This document shows, in pieces, positions 42,297 through 51,493 of a DNA stretch of 52,675 nt. How positions within the stretch are numbered: position 1 is the stretch's first letter; each line of letters starts with the position of its first letter. The notes beneath the pieces are model-generated. The model was not told where the DNA came from. It was given only the letters and a program-made list of their open reading frames with translations, and ran no database searches. Source of the DNA: Acidobacteriota bacterium (GTDB lineage: Bacteria; Acidobacteriota; Holophagae; Holophagales; Holophagaceae); assembly GCA_021812805.1 (NCBI GenBank), contig JAKAMQ010000002.1, forward strand, positions 1-52,675. Reading direction: 5' to 3'. The position numbers and the translations under genes were made by a program.

Positions 42297-45200
42297 ATGC
42301 GAGCGCTGATCAAACGCCACACTTTCTCCCTGCGCCTCACCCTCGGGGCGTGGCTCCTGGCCGGAGCCTCCCTCCTCACGGCCGGCACCCTCACCGGAAA
42401 GGTCACCCTCGCGGGCGGCCGGACGGCCATCCCCGGAGCCCTCGTCGCGGCTACGGGAGCGGCGGGAGACACCTACAGCGCCCTGTCCGGGTCCTCCGGG
42501 ACCTACACGCTGGCGCTGCCCACCGCCACCTACACCGTGTCCTGCACGGCGACGGGCTACCTGCCCTCAACCAAGACCGTCAGTGTCAATTCGAGGGGCC
42601 AGACGAGGCTGGATTTCTCCCTCTCCAGGGAGATCGTCACCCAGGGCGCCCTGGTGGGGACCATCACCCACAGCACCAGCGGCGCGCCGCTGGAAGGCGC
42701 CTCGGTGAACCTCTCGCCCGGTACCAGCCAGGCGTTCACGGATGGGGCGGGACACTACGTCTTCGCCAGCCTCACGGTGGGTTCCTACACCGCGACCGTG
42801 GCCAAGGCCGGCTTCGTGACGGCCACCCGGCCCGTGACGATCCTCGCCGGACTGTCGGCCACGCTGGATGTCGCCTTGGTGCCGGACGTGCCGAAGATCA
42901 ACGCGCTGTCGGCCACACCCGCGACTTTCGCCGAGGGCTCGGTGGCCTCGGTGGCTCTGGCCGCCGACGTGGCCAGTGGCATCGCCTCCTGGCAGTGGAC
43001 CCAGGTGAAGGGCCCCAAGGTGCCCCTGAGTGCCTCGGGTGCCGCTGCGGCGACCGCGGATGTCCAGGCGCTCGAGGTGGCGGTGGATACCGAGCTGGTC
43101 TTCCGCCTGACCGTCACCGGGGAGGACCAGATCGCCTCCTCGCGGGAGGTGAGCGTCTTCGTGCAGCCGGTGGACATGAAGCCGGTGCTGGGCGCCAACG
43201 TCCAGATCGGGGGCTCCACCACGGCCGTCCAGAAGTTCCTGAATGGGGACGTGGAGTGGACGGTGTTCAACATCGGCAGCCGGCTCTGCCTCACGCCCAT
43301 CGGGATGCTGAAGGGCGCCCTCTATTCCATCTATGTGCCCGGGTTCATCCATGACATTGACCTCGTCATTTCCAACGGCCAGCGGATCGCCCTGCTTGCC
43401 ACCGGCACCGAGGGGATCGTGGGAGTGGATGTCACCGATCCCACCGCGCCCCGGCAGCTCTTCCAGGTGAAGCTCAACTACTACCAGGACGGCATCACCT
43501 TCACGGAAGGCGGCGGCGACATCCTGGCCGGGAACGTCATCTCCAGCGTCCAGGCACCCGTGACTGCCCTCGAGACGGACGGGACCACGCTCTACGTCGC
43601 CGATCTGGAGTACGGCATCCACAAGACGGCCCTGACGAACCTGCTGGGCGCCGGCGGGCCTGTCCTCGAAGCCGACGGAACGCTCAAGGTGGATCAGGAG
43701 GCGTTCATCCTGCAGTACGCGGGTGAGAACCCCTGGGGCGGGCCGGTGGACCTCAAGCTCTACGGCGGGCGCCTCTTCGTCTGCATGCAGGAGCTGGGCC
43801 TCGGGATCTTCGACCCGGCCACGCTCGAGCAGGTGGGCCGCTACAACCTCTACACGGACCCCACCATGAAGGAGGACTGGTTCATTGACATGGACGTCCG
43901 CCAGGTCGTGCAGAAGGATCCGGTGACGGGCGAACCCTTCGTGGATGCCTTCACGGGCATGCCCGACTACCGCCAGACGAACTTCGAGCTGGCGCAGGTG
44001 ATGCGGAACGAGGTGGTCGCCCCCACCCCGTGGGCCGACTTCGACCGCTACGGCAAGTTCTACTACAAGGCCCAGGGCGTGGACATCGCCGAATTCAACG
44101 GACGGACCATCGCCTATATCGCCTACTCGCTGGGCGGTCTCGTGGCCGTGGACATCACGGGCCATGACGGGGCGACCGCGGGCTCCTTCCTCAACGCCCG
44201 CTACCTGGGCTACGTGCCCGCGGTGCCCGCCAACGGCCCCGACAAGATCACGGGCACCCAGTCCCAGAGCATCCTCCCCTACTACGGTGCGGGGATGCTG
44301 AAGGATTCCGGCGTCGTTGACGTCAAGATCCGCGGCGACCTGGCCTTCCTGACCGACCACTTCGCCGGTCTGGTGATCGTGGAGCATGCTGACCATCCCG
44401 AAACGGGCTGGCGGGGCCCCGCGGGAACCTACAACAACGACACGGACGGCATCCTGGGGAACCACTTCCCGGATACCGAATTCGTCACCTCGTACGACAT
44501 GGCGCCCTGGGATCCCCTGGACAACGAATCCATGCCCACCTGGATGTACCAGTCACCCTGCCTGCTGGTGACGACCGAGATCAACGGCCACGGTAACCGC
44601 CTCCTGCTGATGGACGCCATGAACCTCGGCGCCGCCGGGAACGTGGATCTCCTGGCCTGTTCGGCGGCCGGCGGCTTCAACTTCGTGGACATCGTCAACC
44701 TCGCGGCCCCCACCATGGCGGAGCGCTACACCGTACCGGTCTACTTCCCGACCACGGAAGAGATCGGCGCCAAGGTGGACGGCACGGCAGGACAGGCCAT
44801 CTCCATCGGCCATTCCGTAGGCCTTGCCACCTCGGGCAGCTACGTCTATCACGCCGATGGGCCCCACGGGATCTCCGCCTGGAAGATCGTGGATGACGGC
44901 GGCTATCCGACGGATGCGTTCCATCTGGTGGCCAACACCCTGCAGGACGAGTACCCCGAGACCGTGGGCGGCGTGACGATCTATCCCGCCTCCCATGCGG
45001 CCAACGTCGTCTTTGATCCCGTCCACCAGATTGCGTGGTCGAACAGCTCCAGCCTCGGCCTCCGGCGGGTGGACGTGTCGAAGGTGGAAGCCGGGCTCGG
45101 CGCGGTGGGAGCACCCCTCCTGCTCCCGCTGAAACTCACCGACCTCTTCGAGCACAACGGCCTCTCCGGAACGGTGAAGGGGATCCAGTACCAGGACCAC

Positions 45201-45974
45201 TCCTACGACGTGGAGATCAAGGGCGACCTCGCCTTCACGGCGGATGGCAGCAACGGCCTCACCATCTACGACATGACCAAGGATCCGACGGTCATGGGCA
45301 GCGGATTCGTCGTGGCGAACATCGGCGGCGGCAAGAACAAGCCGTCCCTCGGGACCGCCTCGGGCCTCGCCCTTTGGACCGATCCCGCCACCGGTTCCTC
45401 CTATGCCTTCGTGGCCGCCGGGCCCCGGGGCGTGGGGGTGGTGGATGTCACCAACCTCCAGAGCCTGAGGCTCGTGAAGGTCTTCGAGCCCATCAAGCTC
45501 GAGGAGGACAAGGTCGGCGCCGCGGATGGGCAGTCCGTGGACGTCAAGGTCGTGGGCGACCACGCCTACTTCAGCTACGACAGCTTCGGGGTGGTCTGCT
45601 ACAGCCTGGCTGACCTCATCGCCCCGCTCCCCGCGGGCGTGGACCCCACGAGCGTCTGGAGCAAGAACACGGACGGAACCCTGGTCTATGATTACCGGCC
45701 CGTGGCCGTCAGCCGCTTCAAGCTCCAGCTGGTTCCCGGCTACGAGGCCTGGGCCGGCGGCGCGGTGAAGATGGATTACACCCTCCTCAACGGGCGGCTC
45801 ACGTTCTACGTGGCCTTCGCGGAGGCCGGCCTCCTGAAGATCGACTGGACCGATCCGCTTACGCCGGTCCTGGCGGGGATCGCGCCCACCGTGGGCGAGT
45901 GCACCGCCGTCACCATTGCCAACGGCCGGCTGTTCGTGGCCGATGGCAGCGCGGGTCTGCTCAGCTTCAAGTAG
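42297..45974 (+). CDS. Large exported protein with carboxypeptidase regulatory-like/Ig-like N-terminal domains and LVIVD-type repeats
   Basis: Signal peptide; GTLTGKVTLAGGRTAIPGALVAATG and GALVGTITHSTSGAPLEGASVNL; repeated DVKIRGDLAFLTDHFAGLVIVEHAD / DVEIKGDLAFTADGSNGLTIYDMTK / DVKVVGDHAYFSYDSFGVVCYSLAD. AAGGAGG before ATG 42297. Confidence 0.85.
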   Translation: MRALIKRHTFSLRLTLGAWLLAGASLLTAGTLTGKVTLAGGRTAIPGALVAATGAAGDTYSALSGSSGTYTLALPTATYTVSCTATGYLPSTKTVSVNSRGQTRLDFSLSREIVTQGALVGTITHSTSGAPLEGASVNLSPGTSQAFTDGAGHYVFASLTVGSYTATVAKAGFVTATRPVTILAGLSATLDVALVPDVPKINALSATPATFAEGSVASVALAADVASGIASWQWTQVKGPKVPLSASGAAAATADVQALEVAVDTELVFRLTVTGEDQIASSREVSVFVQPVDMKPVLGANVQIGGSTTAVQKFLNGDVEWTVFNIGSRLCLTPIGMLKGALYSIYVPGFIHDIDLVISNGQRIALLATGTEGIVGVDVTDPTAPRQLFQVKLNYYQDGITFTEGGGDILAGNVISSVQAPVTALETDGTTLYVADLEYGIHKTALTNLLGAGGPVLEADGTLKVDQEAFILQYAGENPWGGPVDLKLYGGRLFVCMQELGLGIFDPATLEQVGRYNLYTDPTMKEDWFIDMDVRQVVQKDPVTGEPFVDAFTGMPDYRQTNFELAQVMRNEVVAPTPWADFDRYGKFYYKAQGVDIAEFNGRTIAYIAYSLGGLVAVDITGHDGATAGSFLNARYLGYVPAVPANGPDKITGTQSQSILPYYGAGMLKDSGVVDVKIRGDLAFLTDHFAGLVIVEHADHPETGWRGPAGTYNNDTDGILGNHFPDTEFVTSYDMAPWDPLDNESMPTWMYQSPCLLVTTEINGHGNRLLLMDAMNLGAAGNVDLLACSAAGGFNFVDIVNLAAPTMAERYTVPVYFPTTEEIGAKVDGTAGQAISIGHSVGLATSGSYVYHADGPHGISAWKIVDDGGYPTDAFHLVANTLQDEYPETVGGVTIYPASHAANVVFDPVHQIAWSNSSSLGLRRVDVSKVEAGLGAVGAPLLLPLKLTDLFEHNGLSGTVKGIQYQDHSYDVEIKGDLAFTADGSNGLTIYDMTKDPTVMGSGFVVANIGGGKNKPSLGTASGLALWTDPATGSSYAFVAAGPRGVGVVDVTNLQSLRLVKVFEPIKLEEDKVGAADGQSVDVKVVGDHAYFSYDSFGVVCYSLADLIAPLPAGVDPTSVWSKNTDGTLVYDYRPVAVSRFKLQLVPGYEAWAGGAVKMDYTLLNGRLTFYVAFAEAGLLKIDWTDPLTPVLAGIAPTVGECTAVTIANGRLFVADGSAGLLSFK

Positions 45975-46104
45975 GGGCGACGTCAGGAGGAAGGGGCGGG
46001 GCCTCCGGGCTCCGCCCTTCCTCTGTCCGGGGGGAGGGGAAGCCCCCCGGGTTTTTTCGGGTGGACAGTCTGCCGGGGGGCCTCCGGGAGTAGGATCGTC
46101 GGCG

Positions 46105-47307
46105 ATGTCCCCAACGGCTTCGGACCCACCTTCCCAGGCGCCCCTTCGGATTGCCCTCGGCGTGGTGGCCGCCGGGACCATCGGCAGCCTCGCCCAGATG
46201 CTCATCCAGGCGGGCGTGACCGCGGCCCTGCCCTTCGGTTCCCTCGCCATCCTGGCGCCGGCCTCCCTGCTGCTGAGCGCACTCTCGCCCCATCCTGTGG
46301 AGCCGCAGATCCTGTCCATCGAACCGGAGCGCCGCTGGAACCGTCGCTGGGAGACCCTGCCGTACTTCCCCTTCGGCCTCGCCTCGATCACGCTGGTCTG
46401 GGTGGCGTCCCGCCATGCCGGCGCCCTCCTGGGCACCCTGGTCGCCTACATCGGCCTCACGACCCTCCTGGTGCTGCGCCAGATCCTGCTCCTCTCCGAG
46501 CTGAAGGCGGCCAACCGGAACCTGGATGAGCGGGTCCGCCAGCGCACCGTGCAGCTGGAGAACCTCCAGGAGACGGTGCTGCGGACCGAACGCATGAACG
46601 CCATGGCCGTGCTGGGGGCCGGGTTGGTGCATGACCTCAACAACGCCCTGGCCGTGGTCCACGGGGTCCTGGACCTCACGGCGCCCTCCCCGGGTGGGGA
46701 GGGGGATCTGAACCGGAGGGCCCTCGGCCACGTCCAGGAGACCCTGGACCGGGTGTCGGCCCTCGGGGCGCGCCTCATGGCCTTCGCGCGGCAGAAGGAG
46801 GAACCCCTGGAACCCCTGGATCTGGGGGGCGCGGTTCGGGACCTGCAGGGGTTGCTGCGGATGGCCCTCCCGGCGCAGGTGGCCCTGGAGGTGCTCCTCC
46901 CGAAGGCCCCCCTGTGGATCCTCGGGGCGCCGGGGCACCTGGAGCAGATCCTGATGAACCTCGTCATCAATGCCCGGGATGCCCTTCCCCGCGGGGGAAC
47001 GGTGCGGGTGCGCGTGGCGGGGGAGGGCGCTCCCGGCGCCGAGGAGGCCTGCATCTCGGTCGAGGACACGGGCACGGGCATGTCCCAGGAGGTGCTCGAC
47101 CACCTCTTCACGCCCTTCTTCACCACCAAGGGGCCGGGGAAGGGCACGGGGCTGGGCTTGGCCTCGGTGAAGACGCTGGTGGAGCGGAACTGGGGGACGA
47201 TCCGCGTCCAGAGCGCCGCGGGAGCCGGCACCACCTTCCGGCTCTGCTTCCCCGTGGCCTCCACCCTGGCGGGTGTCCACGCGGGTGAGGCGCCCCGCTC
47301 CTGGTAA
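46105..47307 (+). CDS. Membrane sensor histidine kinase
   Basis: TM segments then [79 protein letters not shown]. Confidence 0.88.
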   Translation: MSPTASDPPSQAPLRIALGVVAAGTIGSLAQMLIQAGVTAALPFGSLAILAPASLLLSALSPHPVEPQILSIEPERRWNRRWETLPYFPFGLASITLVWVASRHAGALLGTLVAYIGLTTLLVLRQILLLSELKAANRNLDERVRQRTVQLENLQETVLRTERMNAMAVLGAGLVHDLNNALAVVHGVLDLTAPSPGGEGDLNRRALGHVQETLDRVSALGARLMAFARQKEEPLEPLDLGGAVRDLQGLLRMALPAQVALEVLLPKAPLWILGAPGHLEQILMNLVINARDALPRGGTVRVRVAGEGAPGAEEACISVEDTGTGMSQEVLDHLFTPFFTTKGPGKGTGLGLASVKTLVERNWGTIRVQSAAGAGTTFRLCFPVASTLAGVHAGEAPRSW

Positions 47308-47328
47308 TCACCCGGTAGGCTTTGCCTC

Positions 47329-47706
47329 TTGCATGAAGATGCTGAGATTGCATCTTGGAATCTGGAGGCTGGTGTGGCCCTCAGCCTGGATCCCCACACG
47401 ATGCTGCCGCTTTATCCGGTGCAGCCGGACCGGCAGCCGACCTATCCCAAGGCGCTTGGGCCGGTCTTCGTCGGCAATCCGCTCCGGCTGGTTCCTTTCG
47501 CTCAGGCCACTCCTTCGCAGGCCACGCCTGCTGCGGTGGGCCGGTTCCGGCCGCAGGGGATGGCGGCGCGCCCGGCCCAGGCCTCCGCCGGACCGTCCTA
47601 CCTCCAGCCGGCCCCGACGAAGACCTCGACCTCCAGCACCACGACGCTCGGCACCACGACCCTCGGCACCACGACCCTCGGCACACGGCTCGACGTGCTG
47701 GCCTGA
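47329..47706 (+). CDS. Hypothetical protein with C-terminal TTTLG repeats
   Basis: ORF in an otherwise unassigned gap; start uncertain (TTG 47329, or GTG near 47374). Ends in (TTTLG)x3. Confidence 0.4.
   Translation: MHEDAEIASWNLEAGVALSLDPHTMLPLYPVQPDRQPTYPKALGPVFVGNPLRLVPFAQATPSQATPAAVGRFRPQGMAARPAQASAGPSYLQPAPTKTSTSSTTTLGTTTLGTTTLGTRLDVLA
47638..47682 (+). repeat. 15-bp tandem microrepeat, 3 units
   Basis: accacgacgctcggc / accacgaccctcggc / accacgaccctcggc. Confidence 0.85.
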
Positions 47707-47707
47707 G

Positions 47708-48304
47708 CTACTGGGCGGCGGGTGCCTTGAGTTCGGCCAGCAGCTTGCGGGCCTGGGTGGCCTGCTGGCTGGTGGGGGCCAGGGCGATGAGCTTGTTCCA
47801 GGCCGCTTCCGCCTCGGCGGGCTTGTTCAGGTCGCTGGCGTACACGATGCCCATGTTGAACAGGCTGGGCAGGTGCTGGGGGTTGAGCTTCTGGGCCTTC
47901 TCGAAGTTGGCCAGGGCCTTGGCGGGCTGGTGGAGTTCCCGGAACATCACCCCCTGGTCGGTCAGGACATCGGGATCATCGCCCTTGAGCGCCAGGGCCT
48001 TGGCGTAGGCCTCCACGGACTTCTGGGGCTGCTGGGCGTCGAAGTAGGCGTTGCCGAGGCCCACCCAGGCCTCGCGGTTCTTGGGGTCCTGGAGGGTGGT
48101 GCGTTCCAGGTTCGCGATGGCCTGCTGCTGGACCACGCTGGGCGGTGCTCCGAGAAGGGCGCCCGTGGGCGGCTGGGTCGGGGGCACGCCCGCGGCGATC
48201 ACCATGGAGGCTGTATCCGGCGTGGTGCTGACGCCGACGAAATAGCCGACTGCGGCGCCGACCACGAATCCTCCGGCCAAGGCGAGGGCGATGTTCCGGT
48301 CCAT
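47708..48304 (-). CDS. Tetratricopeptide repeat protein with N-terminal TM anchor
   Basis: MDRNIALALAGGFVVGAAVGYFVG; TPR units such as EAWVGLGNAYFDAQQPQKSVEAYAKALAL and LTDQGVMFRELHQPAKALANFEKAQKLNP. Confidence 0.88.
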   Translation of the reverse strand: MDRNIALALAGGFVVGAAVGYFVGVSTTPDTASMVIAAGVPPTQPPTGALLGAPPSVVQQQAIANLERTTLQDPKNREAWVGLGNAYFDAQQPQKSVEAYAKALALKGDDPDVLTDQGVMFRELHQPAKALANFEKAQKLNPQHLPSLFNMGIVYASDLNKPAEAEAAWNKLIALAPTSQQATQARKLLAELKAPAAQ

Positions 48305-48373
48305 GGGGACTCCTTCCAGAGGTCGGGTGATTCTCACACGGGTGCGGGTGTGGGATGTCACACGTCTGTTCAG

Positions 48374-48468
48374 ACCTGGTGTCCCGGCTCGGCCGGGACA
48401 CCAGGTGGGGGTGCACGAGGGGGGACGTCGCGAGCCGAAGGTGAGCCGGCGGTCCCCCCTCGGCCCTG
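48374..48468 (-). repeat. Double-hairpin intergenic repeat, copy 3
   Basis: CGAGGGGGGAC (48416-48426)/GTCCCCCCTCG (48452-48462); second perfect 15-bp stem acctggtgtcccggc (48374-48388)/gccgggacaccaggt (48392-48406). Confidence 0.9.
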
Positions 48469-49626
48469 TCAGGGCCGCAGGAGGGTCGCCCGCAGGGCGG
48501 CGGCCAGCGCCTCCACCTCCGCCGGGTCCAGGTGCGCCCCGGTGGTGATCCGCAAGCGGGCCGAACCCTCTGGCACCGTGGGGGGCCGCACGGCGCGCAC
48601 ATCGAAGCCGAGCGCCTGGAGGCGCCCCGCGACCCGCATGGCCTCGGCATCGGGGCCAATGGGCACGGGGATGATGGCGGAGGGCGCATCCGGGTGCCCG
48701 AGGGCGGCCCGGAGGTGGCGGGCGTGGGACAGGGCCCGTTCCCGGCGCCAGGGTTCGGTCTGGGCGAGGTGGACCCCGGCCAGGGCCGCGCCCACGACCG
48801 GCGGGGGCAGGGCCGTGGAGAAGATGAAGCCCCGGGCGGTGTTCACCAGATGTTCCCGGAGGCTGGCCGGGGCGCAGACGAAGGCGCCGAAGCTGCCCAG
48901 GGCTTTGCCCAGGGTGCCCATCACGAGGGGAATCCGTCCATGGACGCCCTGGTGCTCCGCCAGGCCCGCGCCGGTGGCGCCCAGGAGGCCGGTGGCGTGG
49001 GCCTCGTCCACGAGGAGCAGGGCCCGGTGGCGCTCACAGAGCTCCAGCAGCCCCGGCAGATCCGCGGCATCCCCATCCATGCTGAACACGGAATCGGTGG
49101 CCGCCAGGGCCAGGGCCTCCGGCGGAGCCGTGGGGTGCCAGGCCGCGAGGCGGTGGTCCAGGTCCGCCAGATCCAGGTGGCGGTAGATGTGGACCGAGGC
49201 GCCGCGGGCCTTGGCCATGCGGCAGCCGTCCACCAGGGAGGCGTGGTTCAGGGCATCCGAGAAGACCGCGTCACCCGGTTCCAGGAGGGCGGGAATCAGG
49301 GTGGAGTTGGCCTGGAAGCCCGTGTTGAAAAGCAGGCAGGCCTCCGCCCCCTTCCAGGCTGCCAGGGCGGCTTCCAGGCCATCGTGGAGGGGCGTGGTGC
49401 CCCGCAGCAGCCGGGCCGCGCCCGTGCCGGTGCCGAAGCTCCGGGCGGCCTCGGCGGCCGCCTCGGCCAGGCGTGGATCCCGGCGGAGGCCCAGGTAGTC
49501 GTTGGAGCAGACGTCCAGGCCCGCGGGGGGAGCGATGACCCGGTCCCGTCCCTGCTTCTGCCGGAGCACCGCGGCCGCCTGCAGGCGGTCGAGCCAGGGG
49601 AGGGGAATCGGGGCATCGGAGGCCAT
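48469..49626 (-). CDS. bioF: 8-amino-7-oxononanoate synthase (AONS-type PLP enzyme)
   Basis: VCSNDYLGLRRDPRL, FGTGTGAARLLRGTTPLHDGLE, FSDALNHASLVDGCRM, LLVDEAHATGLLGATGAGLAEH, GTLGKALGSFGAFV. Confidence 0.93.
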   Translation of the reverse strand: MASDAPIPLPWLDRLQAAAVLRQKQGRDRVIAPPAGLDVCSNDYLGLRRDPRLAEAAAEAARSFGTGTGAARLLRGTTPLHDGLEAALAAWKGAEACLLFNTGFQANSTLIPALLEPGDAVFSDALNHASLVDGCRMAKARGASVHIYRHLDLADLDHRLAAWHPTAPPEALALAATDSVFSMDGDAADLPGLLELCERHRALLLVDEAHATGLLGATGAGLAEHQGVHGRIPLVMGTLGKALGSFGAFVCAPASLREHLVNTARGFIFSTALPPPVVGAALAGVHLAQTEPWRRERALSHARHLRAALGHPDAPSAIIPVPIGPDAEAMRVAGRLQALGFDVRAVRPPTVPEGSARLRITTGAHLDPAEVEALAAALRATLLRP

Positions 49627-49732
49627 GGGATCTCGGGGGGGGCGGAACTTCGGGGCCGCTGGAGACAGGGTACGGGAAGGGGCAATGTTAGGATCTAGCA
49701 GGGATCCCGGTTGGACCCTCCAGGAGCGTGGC

Positions 49733-50416
49733 ATGGAGTATCAGCAACAGTGGCAGGGCGTTTCGGCCGGCGCGCGGGACCGCGCCGGGTTCATCCGCAG
49801 TGTCTACCTTTGGCTCATGGGCGGTTTCGCCATTGCCGCCCTCGGGGCCCTCAGCGCCCCGGCGGTGGCCCGGGTTCTGGTGCCCGTGGTCGGCAGTTTC
49901 TTCGGCTGGGCCCTGTTCGGTGCCCAGTTCGGCACCCTGCTCTTCGCTTCGAGGGTCCGCCGCCGCCAGCCCCTCAACCGGGTGGCCTTCGCGCTCTTCA
50001 CCTATGTCTCCGGGATCATCGCCGGCATCGTGGCGCTGGTGGTGGCCCAGGGCGCCGGGTTCCGGCCCGTGCTCACGGCCTTCGGCCTGACAGGCGTGGT
50101 GTTCCTCACCCTCACCGGCACGGCGGTGGTGAGCAAGAAGGATTTCAGCTTCCTCCGGAACTTCGTCATCGTCGGCATCGCCGTCATGTTCTTCGGCGGC
50201 CTGGCCGCGGCCATCTTCCACCTCGACACCTTCGGCCTCGTGATCTCCGGCGTGGCGGTGATCGCCTGCTCTGCGAAGCTGCTGTGGGATACCTCCGCCA
50301 TGCTCCGCACCCAGGATTTCAGTGATCCGGCCGGGTTCGCCCTGGCGCTCTTCGTGAGCCTCTACAACATCCTCCTCGCCCTCATGAACCTGCTCGGTGG
50401 CGGGCGCCGCCGCTAG
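49733..50416 (+). CDS. Bax inhibitor-1/YccA family membrane protein
   Basis: MEYQQQWQGVSAGARDRAGFIRSVYLWLMGGFAIAALGALSAP; seven-TM-like pattern; C-terminal ALALFVSLYNILLALMNLLGGGRRR. Confidence 0.85.
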   Translation: MEYQQQWQGVSAGARDRAGFIRSVYLWLMGGFAIAALGALSAPAVARVLVPVVGSFFGWALFGAQFGTLLFASRVRRRQPLNRVAFALFTYVSGIIAGIVALVVAQGAGFRPVLTAFGLTGVVFLTLTGTAVVSKKDFSFLRNFVIVGIAVMFFGGLAAAIFHLDTFGLVISGVAVIACSAKLLWDTSAMLRTQDFSDPAGFALALFVSLYNILLALMNLLGGGRRR

Positions 50417-50452
50417 TTCCCCACGCTGAACCCGACCTTCGGAAGGATCCCC

Positions 50453-51493
50453 ATGCGCCTGTCTCCCCTTGTTGTGATCGCGGGCTTGGCCCTGCTCACC
50501 GCATGCAAGCCCACTCCCCCAGTCGTCACTCCGGCGCCGCCACCTGCCCCGGCCAAGCCTGCCGCTCCTGCTCCGCCCGCGCCCAAGCCCGCGCCGAAGC
50601 CGGAGGACAAGGTGCTCGCCCGGGTGGGGGGCGAACCCATCACCGAGGCGGATTTCGCCGCGGCCTTCAGCATGATGCCCCAGCAGGAACGGATGCAGAT
50701 CCTCATGCTCAAGGGCGGCAAGGAGGAGTTCGTCAAGCGCATGGCCGAGAGCAAGCTCCTGGCCGTGAAGGCGAAAGCCATGGGCCTGGACAAGACCCCG
50801 GAGTACCAGCGGGCCCTGGCGCGCAGCGAGGACGACCTGCTGGCCCGAGCCTACCTGACCAAGGAAGGCGATGCCCTCAAGAGCCAGCTCAAGCTCTCGG
50901 ACGCCGATGTGAAGGCCTACTACGACACCCACCAGTCCGAATTCAAGCAGCCGAACCTGGTCAGCGTGCGGCACATCCTGGTGGCCGTGAAGCGCGATCC
51001 CAAGGAGAAGACCGGGCTGACGGACGCCGAAGCCAGGAAGCGCATCGCCATGCTCCAGGCCGACCTCAGGAAGGGCGCCAAGTTCGACGAACTCGCCAAG
51101 AAGTACAGCGACGATCCCGGCAGCAAGGACAATGGCGGCCTCTACGCGGATGTGGATCCCTCCAACTGGGATCCCGCCTTCGCGAAGGCCGCGGAGACGC
51201 AGCCCATCGGCAAGGTGGGGGCCCCGGTGAAGAGCCAGTACGGCTACCACCTCATCAAGGTCGAGGGCCGGAAGCCCGCCCGGATCATCCCCTTCGAGGA
51301 GGCCAAGGCCCAGGCCCAGCAGATGGCCACGCGGGAGAAGCAGGAACAGGTGTGGGATCACCTCATGGCCACCCTGAAGAAGGAGATCCCCTTCGAACTC
51401 ACCACGCCTGCGCCCTCCGATGAAGCCAAGGCCCATCCGGCCCCGGCCAAGCCGGCCGCTCCCAAGGCGCCGGCCAAGGGGGGTGCCCATTGA
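50453..51493 (+). CDS. PpiC-type peptidyl-prolyl isomerase, predicted lipoprotein with Ala/Pro/Lys-rich linkers
   Basis: Lipobox LLTAC; ARVGGEPITEADFAAAF; parvulin core VRHILVAVKRDP...YSDDPGSKDNGGLYADVD...VKSQYGYHLIKVEGRKPA. Confidence 0.9.
   Translation: MRLSPLVVIAGLALLTACKPTPPVVTPAPPPAPAKPAAPAPPAPKPAPKPEDKVLARVGGEPITEADFAAAFSMMPQQERMQILMLKGGKEEFVKRMAESKLLAVKAKAMGLDKTPEYQRALARSEDDLLARAYLTKEGDALKSQLKLSDADVKAYYDTHQSEFKQPNLVSVRHILVAVKRDPKEKTGLTDAEARKRIAMLQADLRKGAKFDELAKKYSDDPGSKDNGGLYADVDPSNWDPAFAKAAETQPIGKVGAPVKSQYGYHLIKVEGRKPARIIPFEEAKAQAQQMATREKQEQVWDHLMATLKKEIPFELTTPAPSDEAKAHPAPAKPAAPKAPAKGGAH

Noticed and set aside
42567-44465. 632-aa minus-strand ORF opposite the LVIVD protein
   Set aside because: Antisense high-GC ORF with no domain signal; plus frame has signal peptide and repeats.
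45988-46022. Hairpin AGGAAGGGGCGG...CCGCCCTTCCT after the LVIVD gene
   Set aside because: Plausible terminator but with a bulge and no clear T-tract; not confident enough to list as a feature.
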